A stretch of DNA of 64,000 bases. Origin: Paenibacillus planticolens. Its GTDB lineage: Bacteria; Bacillota; Bacilli; Paenibacillales; NBRC-103111. Location of the stretch: contig NZ_WHNZ01000026.1 of NCBI RefSeq assembly GCF_013141725.1, positions 124,001-188,000 of the forward strand. The letters run 5' to 3'. Shown here in pieces: positions 52,081 through 64,000 of this stretch. The position numbers were made by a program, and so were the translations under genes. How positions within the stretch are numbered: the first letter of the stretch is position 1; every line of letters begins with the position of its first letter. Below the pieces are notes generated by a model. That model saw only the letters and a list, made by a program, of their open reading frames with translations, was not told the origin of the DNA and did not search any database.

Positions 52081-53836
52081 GAGGCGGTTTTTCAGATTTA
52101 AAAGCATTCATACGAGCATCGCCGTCGCATTTTCTTGCTTGATCATCGGCACTACGCTTATTTTGAGTTATAACACGTACCGGCAGTCGTCGGATTCTGT
52201 TACGGAAAACTCCGTGCAGTACACGAATGAACTCATTAATCAGGTTGGAACGACCATCGAGACGTATATCGACAATATGAAAAGCATTTCCTCCCTTTTA
52301 TATAACAACGGACAAATTGAGCAGTATTTGACAATGTCGGACCCTCATTCTGCCGTGGGCCAAACACTGGTTGAAGCGATTGAAAACTCCCTGCGCGTCA
52401 TCGTTCAGTCCAGAAATGACATTAGCGCCATTCTGTTTGTAGGCTCCAACGGTGCCGTAATCTCCGACAGGGAGCAAGTCGCGGTGAAAAGCTACGATGA
52501 ATTAATTGCTCAAGATTGGTATTCGAAAGCGAAGAACGGCTCCATCCATATCTCCTCTTCGGAAGTTGAACATGTGTATCGCAACGAATATCCATGGGTT
52601 ATCTCCATGAGTCAACAATTTCGGAGCAATGATCGTTGGGACAAGACCGGCGTACTGCTCGTCGATCTGAACTACAATATCATTAATGATCTCTGCAGCC
52701 ATATTCAATTGGGGAAGAGAGGCTACGTGTTCATTGTCAATTCCGAAGGAGACCTCGTCTATCACCCTCAACAGCAGATCATACACACGAATTTGAAAAG
52801 TGAACCTATCGAAGCCATTTTAGCCTCGGAAGACGGACAGCTTTCTTTGGAGGAAAATCAGCATAAGAAAATCTTATCGATCCGAACGACGAATTTCGGT
52901 TGGAAAATTGTCGGTGTCACCTATCCCGAAGAGCTCGTTGGCAACAAGAAGAAAATACAGCTGTCGACGGTTTTGTGGGGCAGCATTTGTTTGATTATCG
53001 CGCTGGGCATTTCCATTGTGCTGTCTTTTACGCTCAGCAGGCCGATTAAAAAACTGGAAGCGCATATGAAGCAGGTGGAGCAAGGCGATTTCGACATCCG
53101 TGCCGATATTACGCAAGCCGATGAAATTGGCAAATTAGCACGAACCTTTAATGTCATGATTGTGAAAATAAAAGATTTGATGAAGCAAATCGTTCAGGAA
53201 GAAGCGCTGCTTCGGACGAGTGAAATCAAAGCGCTGCAATCCCAAATCAATCCGCACTTTTTGTACAACACGCTGGAGTCCATTATTTGGATGGCGGAAA
53301 CGAACAAAATGAGAGAAGTCGTCAATATGACCATGGCGCTTTCCAAAATGCTGCGCTACAGCATCGGAAAAGGGGAACAAGAAGTTCCCATATCCATGGA
53401 GATGGAGCATTTATCCAACTATCTCATGGTTCAGTCGATGCGCTATACGAATAAATTTTCGTATGAGATCGAGGTTGAACCGGAACTGCATGCCTGCCGG
53501 ATTCTAAGGATCGTTTTGCAGCCGCTGGTCGAGAATGCGATCTATCATGGGATAAGGCGAATGGAAGAACACGGTCATATCCGTATTAACGGCCAGATGG
53601 CTGGCGGAGTCATTGAAATTAAGGTGAGCGATAACGGCCTGGGGATGACAAGGGACAAGGTGCAAGCGTTGTTGGGACCTTCTAAGGATCAGGGGCTTGG
53701 CGTTTGGAATGTGCATCACCGCGTTCAATTGTTTTATGGCGCAGCGTATGGCTTATCTTTCGAAAGTGAACCGGAAGAAGGAACGACGGTAACACTGCGG
53801 ATTCCAAGCTCGGCGTTGGAGGTGAAGGGGGCATGA
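52073..53836 (+). CDS. Sensor histidine kinase (YesM/LytS type)
   Basis: A 587-residue membrane kinase: helix near residues 13-33, extracytoplasmic Cache-like domain (about 35-295), second helix (about 300-320), HAMP domain, phospho-acceptor H395 in QINPHFLYNTLESI and an HATPase domain (VENAIYHGI, DNGLGM, GLGVWNVHHR). It likely forms a signalling unit with the regulator before it and the membrane-anchored binding protein after it (4-base overlap). Signal is probably a monosaccharide. Confidence 0.93.
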   Translation: MIKRRFFRFKSIHTSIAVAFSCLIIGTTLILSYNTYRQSSDSVTENSVQYTNELINQVGTTIETYIDNMKSISSLLYNNGQIEQYLTMSDPHSAVGQTLVEAIENSLRVIVQSRNDISAILFVGSNGAVISDREQVAVKSYDELIAQDWYSKAKNGSIHISSSEVEHVYRNEYPWVISMSQQFRSNDRWDKTGVLLVDLNYNIINDLCSHIQLGKRGYVFIVNSEGDLVYHPQQQIIHTNLKSEPIEAILASEDGQLSLEENQHKKILSIRTTNFGWKIVGVTYPEELVGNKKKIQLSTVLWGSICLIIALGISIVLSFTLSRPIKKLEAHMKQVEQGDFDIRADITQADEIGKLARTFNVMIVKIKDLMKQIVQEEALLRTSEIKALQSQINPHFLYNTLESIIWMAETNKMREVVNMTMALSKMLRYSIGKGEQEVPISMEMEHLSNYLMVQSMRYTNKFSYEIEVEPELHACRILRIVLQPLVENAIYHGIRRMEEHGHIRINGQMAGGVIEIKVSDNGLGMTRDKVQALLGPSKDQGLGVWNVHHRVQLFYGAAYGLSFESEPEEGTTVTLRIPSSALEVKGA

Positions 53837-54807
53837 AGCGCTGGTTATTTTTTGTCGTAATTGTCATTCTGTTAATTTTTGTTTGTATATATGGCTTGAA
53901 AGTTTCCGGTAAAAGTAACCCGTCCATCGTGTTTGTCCCCAAGACGACGGATAAGCGGATCGAGTTTTGGCAGGTCGTCGAGCAAGGGGTCAATGCCGCT
54001 GCCGCAGAAATGGGGGCGGAGGTCAAAGTCGTCGGCACGGATACGGAAAAAGATGTCGATGGTCAAATTCGGCTCTTGCGTGAAGTGATGGCTAGCAAGC
54101 CGAAGGCGATTGTGCTCGCTGCGCTCGATTATGAGCGCACCGTGCCGATTGCCAACGAAATTGTAAAAGCGGGAATCCCGTTAATTACCTTGGACTCCGG
54201 TCTTAAAGGAGGCATTTCTAAGTCGCTTATCGCCACGGATAATGTGGAAGCGGGCAAAAAAGCGGGAGAAGCGCTGATCGAGTCACTGCCGGATAAAGGC
54301 CTAGTGGCCATTATTAACTTTATTAAAGGATCTTCCACATCGATTGAAAGAGAAAACGGCCTGCGCGAAGCGCTGCAAAAGGATAAAGGCTTTCTCCTGC
54401 TGGACACCTACTATAGCGAGGGCTCTCCGGATAGGGCGTATGACATTACGAAGCAGCTCCTGACGGATCATCCGGATTTGAAAGGCATTGTCGGATTAAA
54501 TGAGCCCTCGGCCCTTGGCGCAGCGAGGGCGGTACGCGACTTGAAAAAGCCAGGCGAAATAAAGCTTATTGGCTTCGACAGTTCCATGGAGGAAATCGGA
54601 TTCCTGGAAGAAGAGATCATGCAAGCGATTGTCGTCCAGAAGCCTTTTAATATGGGCTATGTGGGCTTAAAGACGGCCATTCAATTGAGCAATGGCCAGA
54701 AGGTCGAAGGAAGGATCGACACTGGCTCGGAAGTGATCTGGAAAACGAACATTTACACGAAAACGAATCAAAAGCTGCTTTTTCCAATATTGGATAAGCG
54801 TCCCTAG
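53833..54807 (+). CDS. Membrane-anchored RbsB-like sugar-binding protein, probable sensor partner (XylFII-like)
   Basis: A 324-residue protein with an N-terminal uncleaved membrane helix (MKRWLFFVVIVILLIFVCIY, no proper lipobox) followed by a complete RbsB-type binding domain (VFVPKTTDKRIEFWQVVEQGVNAA; PLITLDSGLKGGISKSLIATDNVEAG). Its gene overlaps the kinase gene (ATGA-like) rather than sitting with the permease. This arrangement matches the XylFII-LytS-YesN xylose sensing system of clostridia, in which an anchored binding protein hands the signal to the kinase. A transport role is less likely since the operon already has a lipoprotein receptor. Sugar unknown. Confidence 0.85.
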   Translation: MKRWLFFVVIVILLIFVCIYGLKVSGKSNPSIVFVPKTTDKRIEFWQVVEQGVNAAAAEMGAEVKVVGTDTEKDVDGQIRLLREVMASKPKAIVLAALDYERTVPIANEIVKAGIPLITLDSGLKGGISKSLIATDNVEAGKKAGEALIESLPDKGLVAIINFIKGSSTSIERENGLREALQKDKGFLLLDTYYSEGSPDRAYDITKQLLTDHPDLKGIVGLNEPSALGAARAVRDLKKPGEIKLIGFDSSMEEIGFLEEEIMQAIVVQKPFNMGYVGLKTAIQLSNGQKVEGRIDTGSEVIWKTNIYTKTNQKLLFPILDKRP

Positions 54808-54831
54808 CGGGATTTTATTTATGCGACACAA

Positions 54832-54858
54832 ACAAAATGACGAATAAATTGAACAAAA
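54832..54858 (+). promoter_or_regulatory. Direct-repeat operator candidate upstream of the beta-galactosidase
   Basis: ACAAAA at 54832-54837 and again at 54853-54858, 21 bases apart, in the context CAAAATGAC-11 bases-ACAAAA. A second conserved box AAAGAATGCACTATTTTC starts at 54904. Confidence 0.5.
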
Positions 54859-54974
54859 ATACGATAAGGGACATTTGGATCGGCCCTCATAGCGTATTTC
54901 GTAAAAGAATGCACTATTTTCAAACAGATGTCTGTGCGAAAATAGGCGCATTCCAACTAAAATTAGAGAGTAGG

Positions 54975-58025
<3,051 letters not shown>

Positions 58026-58039
58026 TCATATGTGTATGG

Positions 58040-58080
58040 AAGTGTCCCCGAAGTTGCTGACTAAGGGGACACTTGTTTGT
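58040..58080 (+). terminator. Terminator-like hairpin after the beta-galactosidase
   Basis: AAGTGTCCCC and GGGGACACTT form a 10-bp stem followed by GTTTGT, a weak T tract. It separates lacZ from the next sensor kinase gene. Confidence 0.75.
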
Positions 58081-58177
58081 ATAACCCCGATGATCTGTAC
58101 CCTCAACAAGAGTTTATGTGATAAAATAGAGGGATTACATAATTATTCTTACTCCACGTTGAAGAAGGCTGATAGGA

Positions 58178-59848
58178 ATGAAATCCAAATTTATGCCGTT
58201 GATGAAGAGTGTGAACACCAAATTGCTTGTTTTTTTCTTGACGGTAGCGATCCTGCCCTTGCTTACGCTCTGTTATTTTTCAACCAATAAGTCATCCGAG
58301 ATTGTGAATAAGCAGTTCGGCAATTACGGACTATACGCAGTTGACCAGCTCAAGCTTCATCTGGATGCGAGCTTAAAGCAAATGGATAATATTTCAGGCA
58401 ATATATTAACCTATTTGATCTCCTCGTCGATCGTCATTGATGATCATGAGCCTGCAACTTATAATGAGTATACGGAAGAAAAGGGATTCAAGCGGTACAT
58501 GTCCTCTTTCGAGAATACCGCTATATTAAGCGTGAATGTGGTAACGCCGAAGGGAAGATTCATTGGCAACGATGGAATCGCGACGGAGCGGCTGCTGGGC
58601 TCTACCTTTTGGCGGCAAGCGGCGCAGCAACCGGGTAAGCGCATTCTCATCCATCATCCGGACTATTATTCTTCTGCGTCTGTCGGCGATGTGATCAGTT
58701 TCATTCTCCCCATAAAGGATCATTACGGCTTGCCTGCGCAAAGTAAAATTTTGATCGACATGAAAGCGGATTCAATCATGAGTTTGCTAAAGGCATTTGA
58801 AGATGACACGAAGAGCCATTTGCAAGTTCGCGATTTGGATGGCGGCATCGTGATGCAAACGTCAGCATCAAATGTCTCGCACGCGAACGACATTGTATGG
58901 TCGAAGCAGTTGGAGTCAGTGAATTGGGTCGTGGAAGCCAGCATTCCATATTCTTTATTTTTCGAATCTTCCCGTATTATCTTGAAATATTCGTTATTTA
59001 TTGCCGTAATGAGCTTGGTTCTAGGCATCGTGATGGCCGGCTTCTTCTCTTTTCAGATTACAAAGCCGATTAAGAAGATGGCTCAGTCTATGCGCAGGTT
59101 TGGGCAGGGCGAGCTTTCGATTCAGACGCCGATTTATGCTTCGGACGAAATTGGTTATCTCGGCGAAACCTTCAATCGGATGACGGGGCAAATCAGGGAT
59201 TTAATCGATGAAATCAGCATGACGGAAAAGCTCAAAAGCGAAGCCGAATTAAAAGCGCTTCACTATCAAATTAATCCGCATTTATTATTCAATACCTTGA
59301 ACAGTATTCAATGGAAGGCTCGGCTTGCCGGCCAGAAAGACATTCTCAAGATGCTGGAGCATCTGGTGGTGGTGCTGGAAGGCAGCTTTAACGTCAAGCA
59401 AGTGCTGGTGCCACTGCATGCGGAGTTGGAGATTCTTCATCATTATTTGCAGATGCAGCAGTATCGCTATGGAGAAGTGTTTACGTATTCCTTAGAGATT
59501 GAACCGGGGCTTGAGCAATGCCTGGTTCCACGGATGGTGCTGCAGCCATTGTTTGAGAATATCTTTTTTCACGGATTTATAGATGGTCAAGGTCATATCG
59601 CATTTACAATTATTTCTAAAGATAATCATATTCATGCCGAGATTGTCGATGACGGGATCGGTATTCGGGCGGAGCACATGGCATTTATTTCTGCAGGTCA
59701 AGTCATTCCAGGGAAAAAGGGCGGTCTGGGAATGAGGAATGTGGATGAACGGTTTAAACATCATTTTGGCGAACGCTACGGATTAGTTGTCCATTCGGAA
59801 AGAAATAAAGGAACAAAGGTGAAGTTAAAATGGCCGAAAACACTATAA
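58178..59848 (+). CDS. Sensor histidine kinase (YesM type)
   Basis: A 556-residue kinase: membrane helix (about residues 15-37), Cache-like extracytoplasmic domain, second helix (about 270-292), HAMP and His_kinase domain with H368 in QINPHLLFNTLNSI, then an HATPase domain (PLFENIFFHGF, DDGIGI, GGLGMRNVDERFKHHFG). The family motif is usually PHFLYN and here is PHLLFN, a conservative change. Its end overlaps the response regulator start by 19 bases. It probably senses the carbohydrate taken up by the adjacent transporter. Confidence 0.92.
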   Translation: MKSKFMPLMKSVNTKLLVFFLTVAILPLLTLCYFSTNKSSEIVNKQFGNYGLYAVDQLKLHLDASLKQMDNISGNILTYLISSSIVIDDHEPATYNEYTEEKGFKRYMSSFENTAILSVNVVTPKGRFIGNDGIATERLLGSTFWRQAAQQPGKRILIHHPDYYSSASVGDVISFILPIKDHYGLPAQSKILIDMKADSIMSLLKAFEDDTKSHLQVRDLDGGIVMQTSASNVSHANDIVWSKQLESVNWVVEASIPYSLFFESSRIILKYSLFIAVMSLVLGIVMAGFFSFQITKPIKKMAQSMRRFGQGELSIQTPIYASDEIGYLGETFNRMTGQIRDLIDEISMTEKLKSEAELKALHYQINPHLLFNTLNSIQWKARLAGQKDILKMLEHLVVVLEGSFNVKQVLVPLHAELEILHHYLQMQQYRYGEVFTYSLEIEPGLEQCLVPRMVLQPLFENIFFHGFIDGQGHIAFTIISKDNHIHAEIVDDGIGIRAEHMAFISAGQVIPGKKGGLGMRNVDERFKHHFGERYGLVVHSERNKGTKVKLKWPKTL

Positions 59849-61020
59849 ACGAACCTTACATTAAAGTGCTTATTGTCGATGATGAGCAATTGGTCCGCAA
59901 AGGACTGCGCTTGACAACGGATTGGACCAAACATCAGATGATCGTCGTTGACGACGCGCCCAATGGCTGTGTGGGTTGGGACAAGTTTCTAGAACACCGG
60001 CCGCATGTGGTCATAACGGACATTGTGATGCCGGAGATGGGCGGTATTGAATTTGCCCAGAAGGTGAGAAAGGAAGCGCCGGATACCAAGATTTTATTTC
60101 TGAGCTGCCATAGGGATTTTGACTATGCCAAACAAGGGATACAGATTGGTATCACGGATTACATCGTGAAGACGAGTCTGGATGAACAGAAGCTCGATCA
60201 ATGTTTGGATCTTCTGCATCAAGAAATTGACAAGCAGTTGGCTAAAAGAGCGGATGCCGTTCCCTACCCGCCTACCGTGGAGCATAGCGAACTGGCCGGG
60301 TGGCTTCTTGACAAGAAACAGACAGCCAGAAATCAGTTCATGCAGCGGTTGGAGAAGGAATGGAAATGGATGACTTCCGAAGGTTACATTTTCCATATAT
60401 TTCTAGAAGGGGATTCGCCTTCGAAACGGTCCGAAGTAGTAAGCGAATTGTTCCTTCCCATGACAGACCAACAGGATATGCTGCTGCTGCAAAGCGGGGA
60501 AGAGAACTATTTCCTGATTTGCTGCAGTCAAGGTCTGCAGGCTTGCAGCGAGGAGCTGCTGCGAAGCAAGATCAACAACGGCTCCATCGGTTGGCGGCAG
60601 GCAGGACCCATCATGAGCCCCGATCAGTGGATGTCATCTGTACATCGCTTGCACCGTTTGAGGCATATTGAACAGGAGCTCGAACTGGCAAATGACGCGC
60701 ATAAGGAAGATATCCTTAACGCGATCGATTATATTGATCTGCACCTGCACCAGGATCTTCGGGCGGCGGAAATTGCCAGCAAAATTGGCGTAAGCCGCAG
60801 TTATTTCAGCACGATTTTTAAGGAAGCGACCGGTTCCAGTCTCATCTCCTTCATCTCCGACCGAAAATTAGAGAGGGCCAAAGCGCTGCTGCGTAGCACC
60901 TCGTTTCGAGCTGATGAAATTGCCGAGAAAGTGGGCATCAATGACGCCAAATATTTCTCCAAATGGTTTAAAAAGAGCGCTTCCCTGACGCCGGGCCAGT
61001 ATCGGCTTCAAACAAAATGA
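59830..61020 (+). CDS. AraC-type response regulator (YesN family, short form)
   Basis: A 396-residue regulator: receiver domain with D64 (VVITDIVMPEMGG), a short linker and a C-terminal AraC DNA-binding domain (AAEIASKIGVSRSYFSTIFKEATG; ADEIAEKVGINDAKYFSKWFKKSASLTPGQYR). The linker is about 140 residues shorter than in the 50467 product. The start overlaps the kinase gene. It likely activates the ABC transporter genes that follow from 61175; a candidate operator begins inside its last codons. Confidence 0.92.
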   Translation: MAENTINEPYIKVLIVDDEQLVRKGLRLTTDWTKHQMIVVDDAPNGCVGWDKFLEHRPHVVITDIVMPEMGGIEFAQKVRKEAPDTKILFLSCHRDFDYAKQGIQIGITDYIVKTSLDEQKLDQCLDLLHQEIDKQLAKRADAVPYPPTVEHSELAGWLLDKKQTARNQFMQRLEKEWKWMTSEGYIFHIFLEGDSPSKRSEVVSELFLPMTDQQDMLLLQSGEENYFLICCSQGLQACSEELLRSKINNGSIGWRQAGPIMSPDQWMSSVHRLHRLRHIEQELELANDAHKEDILNAIDYIDLHLHQDLRAAEIASKIGVSRSYFSTIFKEATGSSLISFISDRKLERAKALLRSTSFRADEIAEKVGINDAKYFSKWFKKSASLTPGQYRLQTK

Positions 61021-61038
61021 CGAGCATACCAGACAAAA
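61012..61038 (+). promoter_or_regulatory. Direct-repeat operator candidate upstream of the second CUT1 operon
   Basis: ACAAAA at 61012-61017 and 61033-61038, 21 bases apart, in the context CAAAATGAC-11 bases-ACAAAA. The first half overlaps the regulator stop codon. The second box AAAGATTGCACTTTTTTC starts at 61084, 75 bases from the context start at 61009, as in the copy upstream of the beta-galactosidase. Confidence 0.5.
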
Positions 61039-61174
61039 ATGCACCTGTCTCTGAAGGGACTCGGGCATTTTTTGGTTTTCGATAAAGATTGCACTTTTTT
61101 CAAACATCCGTCGGTATGAAACCCTTTTCATTTATTTTAACATAAGGTTATAAACATACAGGGAGGCATTCTTC

Positions 61175-62512
61175 ATGAAAAGAAAAAGTTGGTCACTCGT
61201 ATTGGCAACTTGTTTGTCCGTCAGCTTGGTAGGGACAGCTTGTTCCAATTCTTCATCCACTACGAATACGGCTGGCGGTGCTGCAAGTCCAGCGAGTTCT
61301 GCCGGGAAAGTGAAGTTGGTGGTATGGATCTGGGAATCGGCCAAAGCTGGTTTGGACGCCAACATGGAAGCGTTCCAAAAGGAAAACCCAAATATTGAAG
61401 TAGAATATCAGATCATGAAATCCACGGATTTATACCAGAAGTATCTGATCTCCTCCAATACGCAAGATGCGGTGCCGGATATCGTAGGTCTGGAATCTAC
61501 GAATATGGCGCAGATGGTGCAGATCGATTCGCTCTTGGATATTACCAAGCGTGTTGAACCGTATAAGGATAAAATGAACGCTTATAAATGGGAAGATGCG
61601 ACCAAAGATAATAAAGTGTACGCAATGCCTTGGGACAGCGGTCCTGTTGTGATGTTCTACCGCAATGATATTTTCGCCAAAGCGGGCCTGCCAACGGATC
61701 CGAAGGAAGTCGCTCAGAAGATCCAAACGTGGGATGATTACTACCAAGCTGCCAAGCTAATTAAGGAAAAAACCGGTGTTCTTATGTTCGGCGACTCCAA
61801 AACGAATTCCAGCAACCGTGTCTTTGAGTCGATGATGTGGCAGCGCGGTCTCTGGTATTTTGACAAAGATGGCAATGTATCGGTGGAAAAACCGGAAGTC
61901 AAAGAAATTGCCGATTATTTGGTCAAAATGCAGAAGGAAGGCCTCGTCTACGATGCGCGCGCGAATACCGATCCTTGGGGCAATGCGATCAAAGAAGGCA
62001 AAGTTGCCTCTGTCGTAGGCGGTTCCTGGCATGATGCGATTATTGAAGGCCAATATGCGCCTGATGATAAAGGCAAATGGTCCGTAACAACGATGCCGAA
62101 ATGGTCCAAAGACGATAAGTATACAGGCGCCAATCAAGGCGGATCGAACTTAGCGATCAATAAAAATTCCAAGCATCCGGATGAAGCGTGGAAATTCATC
62201 GAATTTATGTTAGGTAAAGAGACGTCGCAAATTAATATGATGAAAAAAGCAGGGCTATTCCCGTCTTTATCGACCGCTTACAGCAATGAAGCGATTAATG
62301 AGCCATCGGCCTATTTTAACAACCAGCCTATCCGCCAGGTGTATGCGGAGTCTTTAAAACAAACGTATCCGCTCGCTTATACATCGGACTTCCCGATGGC
62401 CAATAAACGGATGACGGATGTATGGGCGCAAATTTTCTTGAATAATGTGCCAACGGATCAAGCACTGAAAGCAATGGCTGACGAGCTTCGCCAAAAAACA
62501 AAAAGGAAGTAA
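61175..62512 (+). CDS. Extracellular sugar-binding lipoprotein (CUT1, MalE/UgpB-like)
   Basis: A 445-residue family 1 solute-binding lipoprotein: lipobox VGTACSNS, then VKLVVWIWESAKAGLDANMEAFQKENPNIEVEY, and YAMPWDSGPVVMFYRNDIFAKAGLP, all typical of oligosaccharide binding proteins. CAGGGAGG precedes the ATG. The two permeases that follow belong to the same operon, and a kinase/regulator pair lies upstream. No ATPase gene is visible up to the window edge. Confidence 0.93.
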   Translation: MKRKSWSLVLATCLSVSLVGTACSNSSSTTNTAGGAASPASSAGKVKLVVWIWESAKAGLDANMEAFQKENPNIEVEYQIMKSTDLYQKYLISSNTQDAVPDIVGLESTNMAQMVQIDSLLDITKRVEPYKDKMNAYKWEDATKDNKVYAMPWDSGPVVMFYRNDIFAKAGLPTDPKEVAQKIQTWDDYYQAAKLIKEKTGVLMFGDSKTNSSNRVFESMMWQRGLWYFDKDGNVSVEKPEVKEIADYLVKMQKEGLVYDARANTDPWGNAIKEGKVASVVGGSWHDAIIEGQYAPDDKGKWSVTTMPKWSKDDKYTGANQGGSNLAINKNSKHPDEAWKFIEFMLGKETSQINMMKKAGLFPSLSTAYSNEAINEPSAYFNNQPIRQVYAESLKQTYPLAYTSDFPMANKRMTDVWAQIFLNNVPTDQALKAMADELRQKTKRK

Positions 62513-62522
62513 ACCACTTTTC

Positions 62523-62590
62523 GGCATCCTGCCCGATCAACGCGCATCTCTGCAGCCGTAGATCGGAGCGATGCCTCCTTTTTTCTTTTT
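62523..62590 (+). terminator. Terminator or attenuator between binding protein and permease genes
   Basis: GGCATC/GATGCC with inner CCGATC/GATCGG, followed by TCCTTTTTTCTTTTT. Placed inside an operon, it is likely to lower permease expression relative to the binding protein. Confidence 0.8.
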
Positions 62591-62611
62591 ACCCTTTAAG
62601 GAGGTACAACG

Positions 62612-63493
62612 ATGAGAAGTCCTGGCTGGAAGCTGCAGCTTCGCTTAGCCCCTTATTTATACATTTCGCCCTACTTTCTGCTATTCTTGCTATTTTCTCT
62701 GTATCCGATTATTTATTCGTTCTATCTTAGCTTTACCGATTGGAACGGTTCCAAGGAAAAACGTTTTATCGGCTTGGAGAACTATACGGTACTGCTAAAC
62801 GACCATGCCTTTTGGCTTTCCCTGTGGAACAGTGTTGTTATTTTTCTGCTTTATGTGCCGATCATGCTGTTCTTGGCATTGATTTTTGCCAGTTTGCTTA
62901 ATGCCAACTGGATGGTAGGCAAAGGTTTTTTCAGAATGGCTTTATTCGTCCCCAATTTTGTATCCGTTGTTGCCGTGTCCTTCGTATTCGTCCTTTTGTT
63001 TAATACGCAGGATGGACTAATCAATACGCTGTTGTCGAACATGAATTGGACCAGTAAACCGATCCCTTGGCTGGAGTCGCCTTGGTGGGCACGGATATCC
63101 GTCGCGATGATGGTGCTGTATCGTTGGCTCGGCTACAATATGCTGCTGGTGTTAACCGGGCTGCAAAGTATTCCCAAGGACTTGTATGAAGCGGCCTATG
63201 TGGATGGCGCGACCAAAATAAAAAGCTTTTTCCTGATTACGGTGCCTCTTGTAAAGCAGATTTTACTTTTTTGCACGGTATTGTCGACGATCGGAACTTT
63301 TTCCTTGTTTACAGAGCCGTTCATTCTGACCAAAGGCGGTCCGCTTAACTCGACATTAACACCGGTTCTTATGCTGTTTAACGAAAGCTTCCAAAATTTT
63401 AACTTCGGCTACGCCTCTTCGATAGCGGTATGCTTTTTTATTCTGATGATGGTCATTTCTTTGATCCAGATGCGTTTGTTCGATGAAAAATAA
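62612..63493 (+). CDS. CUT1 ABC transporter permease (MalF/UgpA-like)
   Basis: A 293-residue permease with six membrane segments, N-terminal LFLLFSLYPIIYSFYLSFTDWNG and the EAA loop LYEAAYVDGATKIKSFFLITVPLVKQ. AAGGAGG precedes the ATG. It forms the channel with the following MalG-like permease. Confidence 0.93.
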   Translation: MRSPGWKLQLRLAPYLYISPYFLLFLLFSLYPIIYSFYLSFTDWNGSKEKRFIGLENYTVLLNDHAFWLSLWNSVVIFLLYVPIMLFLALIFASLLNANWMVGKGFFRMALFVPNFVSVVAVSFVFVLLFNTQDGLINTLLSNMNWTSKPIPWLESPWWARISVAMMVLYRWLGYNMLLVLTGLQSIPKDLYEAAYVDGATKIKSFFLITVPLVKQILLFCTVLSTIGTFSLFTEPFILTKGGPLNSTLTPVLMLFNESFQNFNFGYASSIAVCFFILMMVISLIQMRLFDEK

Positions 63494-63512
63494 TACCAAA
63501 GGAGAGATCACT

Positions 63513-64000
63513 TTGCAAAGCACGGTCAGCTTGAACCGGCCGGTTAGGCCCAAATCAAAGACGGGAAAGACTAGTTGGATAGCCATCGTCATGTTCATTC
63601 TGATGGTCTTGGTCTCTATCCTCATGATCTTTCCGCTGCTGTGGCTGTTCGGTTCATCCGTTAAGTCCATTAGCGAAATTTTCACCAATCCGCCGACCTG
63701 GATTCCGCATGTATGGCAATGGGGGAATTTCACCGAGCTTTTTGTCAATAGAGGCTTTGGTACAGTGGCCTGGAACAGCCTGCTGCTGTCCAGCGTTTTT
63801 ACGATAGCAACCCTATTTCTATGCGGTTTGGGAGGATTCGCTTTTGCGAAATATCAGTTCAGAGGCAAACAAGTGTTATTTGTTTTCGTGCTTGCTTCGC
63901 TGATGATTCCCCATGAGGCCACGATGGTTCCGCTATTTGTTATTTATAAAAAATTTCACTTGATCGATAATCTCTGGGGGGTTATTCTTCCTGATTTGGC
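63513..64000 (+). CDS. CUT1 ABC transporter permease (MalG/UgpE-like), 3' truncated by the window
   Basis: An open frame from TTG 63513 (AAAGGAGAG at 63498-63506, 6 bases upstream) runs off the right edge, about 162 residues visible. It has a basic N-terminus, a membrane helix (WIAIVMFILMVLVSILMIFPLLWLFGSSVKS) and the MalG-type blocks LGGFAFAKYQFRGKQ and LMIPHEATMVPLFVIYKKFHLIDN. The EAA loop lies beyond the edge. It is the partner of the 62612 permease. Confidence 0.9.
   Translation, partial: MQSTVSLNRPVRPKSKTGKTSWIAIVMFILMVLVSILMIFPLLWLFGSSVKSISEIFTNPPTWIPHVWQWGNFTELFVNRGFGTVAWNSLLLSSVFTIATLFLCGLGGFAFAKYQFRGKQVLFVFVLASLMIPHEATMVPLFVIYKKFHLIDNLWGVILPDL

Overview
The window looks like chromosomal DNA of a spore-forming, Paenibacillus-like Firmicute. 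This rests on a GerA-type spore germinant receptor operon, a CwlJ-type spore cortex hydrolase, strong AGGAGG ribosome binding sites, many YesM/YesN-type sensor kinase and AraC-type response regulator pairs, and a high density of carbohydrate ABC transporters with lipoprotein binding proteins. Both window edges cut genes: a GH116-like glycosidase on the left and a CUT1 sugar permease on the right.

Layout. 1-4.9 kb: the 3' part of a GH116-type glycosidase, a nucleotidyltransferase, a GrpB protein and two GNAT acetyltransferases. 5.1-8.5 kb: a compact plus-strand operon of an ABC exporter with a C-terminal cyclic-nucleotide-binding domain, a divergent GNAT-like protein, a 34-residue peptide gene and a second related GNAT-like protein translationally coupled to the peptide. 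It closes with a perfect terminator and is my best candidate for an undescribed peptide system. 9-13.7 kb: a secreted propeller protein, a membrane diguanylate cyclase overlapping a tandem mutarotase-fold protein, and a D-2-hydroxyacid dehydrogenase. 15-20.3 kb (minus): gerA-gerC-small membrane protein-gerB-gerB. 20.5 kb: a universal stress protein. 21.4-28.4 kb: a LacI regulator divergent from an isomerase, split transketolase, FGGY kinase and nucleoside hydrolase, best explained as catabolism of a pentose such as D-apiose. 29.8-35.7 kb: a MarR regulator with an EmrA-like protein, an RND-type adaptor, a DHA2 efflux pump and an unknown secreted protein. 35.7-36.9 kb: an esterase and CwlJ.

37-45.7 kb: a CUT1 sugar uptake operon with no ATPase of its own, two paralogous binding lipoproteins, an AraC-type membrane regulator and a DeoR repressor. 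46.7-58 kb: a CUT2 (RbsA/C/B-like) transporter, a YesN-type regulator, a sensor kinase and a membrane-anchored sugar-binding protein that together look like a XylFII-LytS-type sensing unit, then a GH2 beta-galactosidase behind a perfect cre box. 58-64 kb: another kinase/regulator pair followed by a second CUT1 transporter.

The gene-free stretches are unusually structured. Six intergenic copies of a 176-177 bp element share one architecture: two direct units 51 bp apart mirrored by two inverted units 51 bp apart. There are also heptanucleotide microsatellites, a triple 113-bp tandem repeat, a 23-bp tandem repeat, small palindrome clusters, and a putative AraC-family operator (ACAAAA half-sites 21 bp apart) shared by three regulator-linked promoters. 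All calls come from reading the sequence; no database search was possible.
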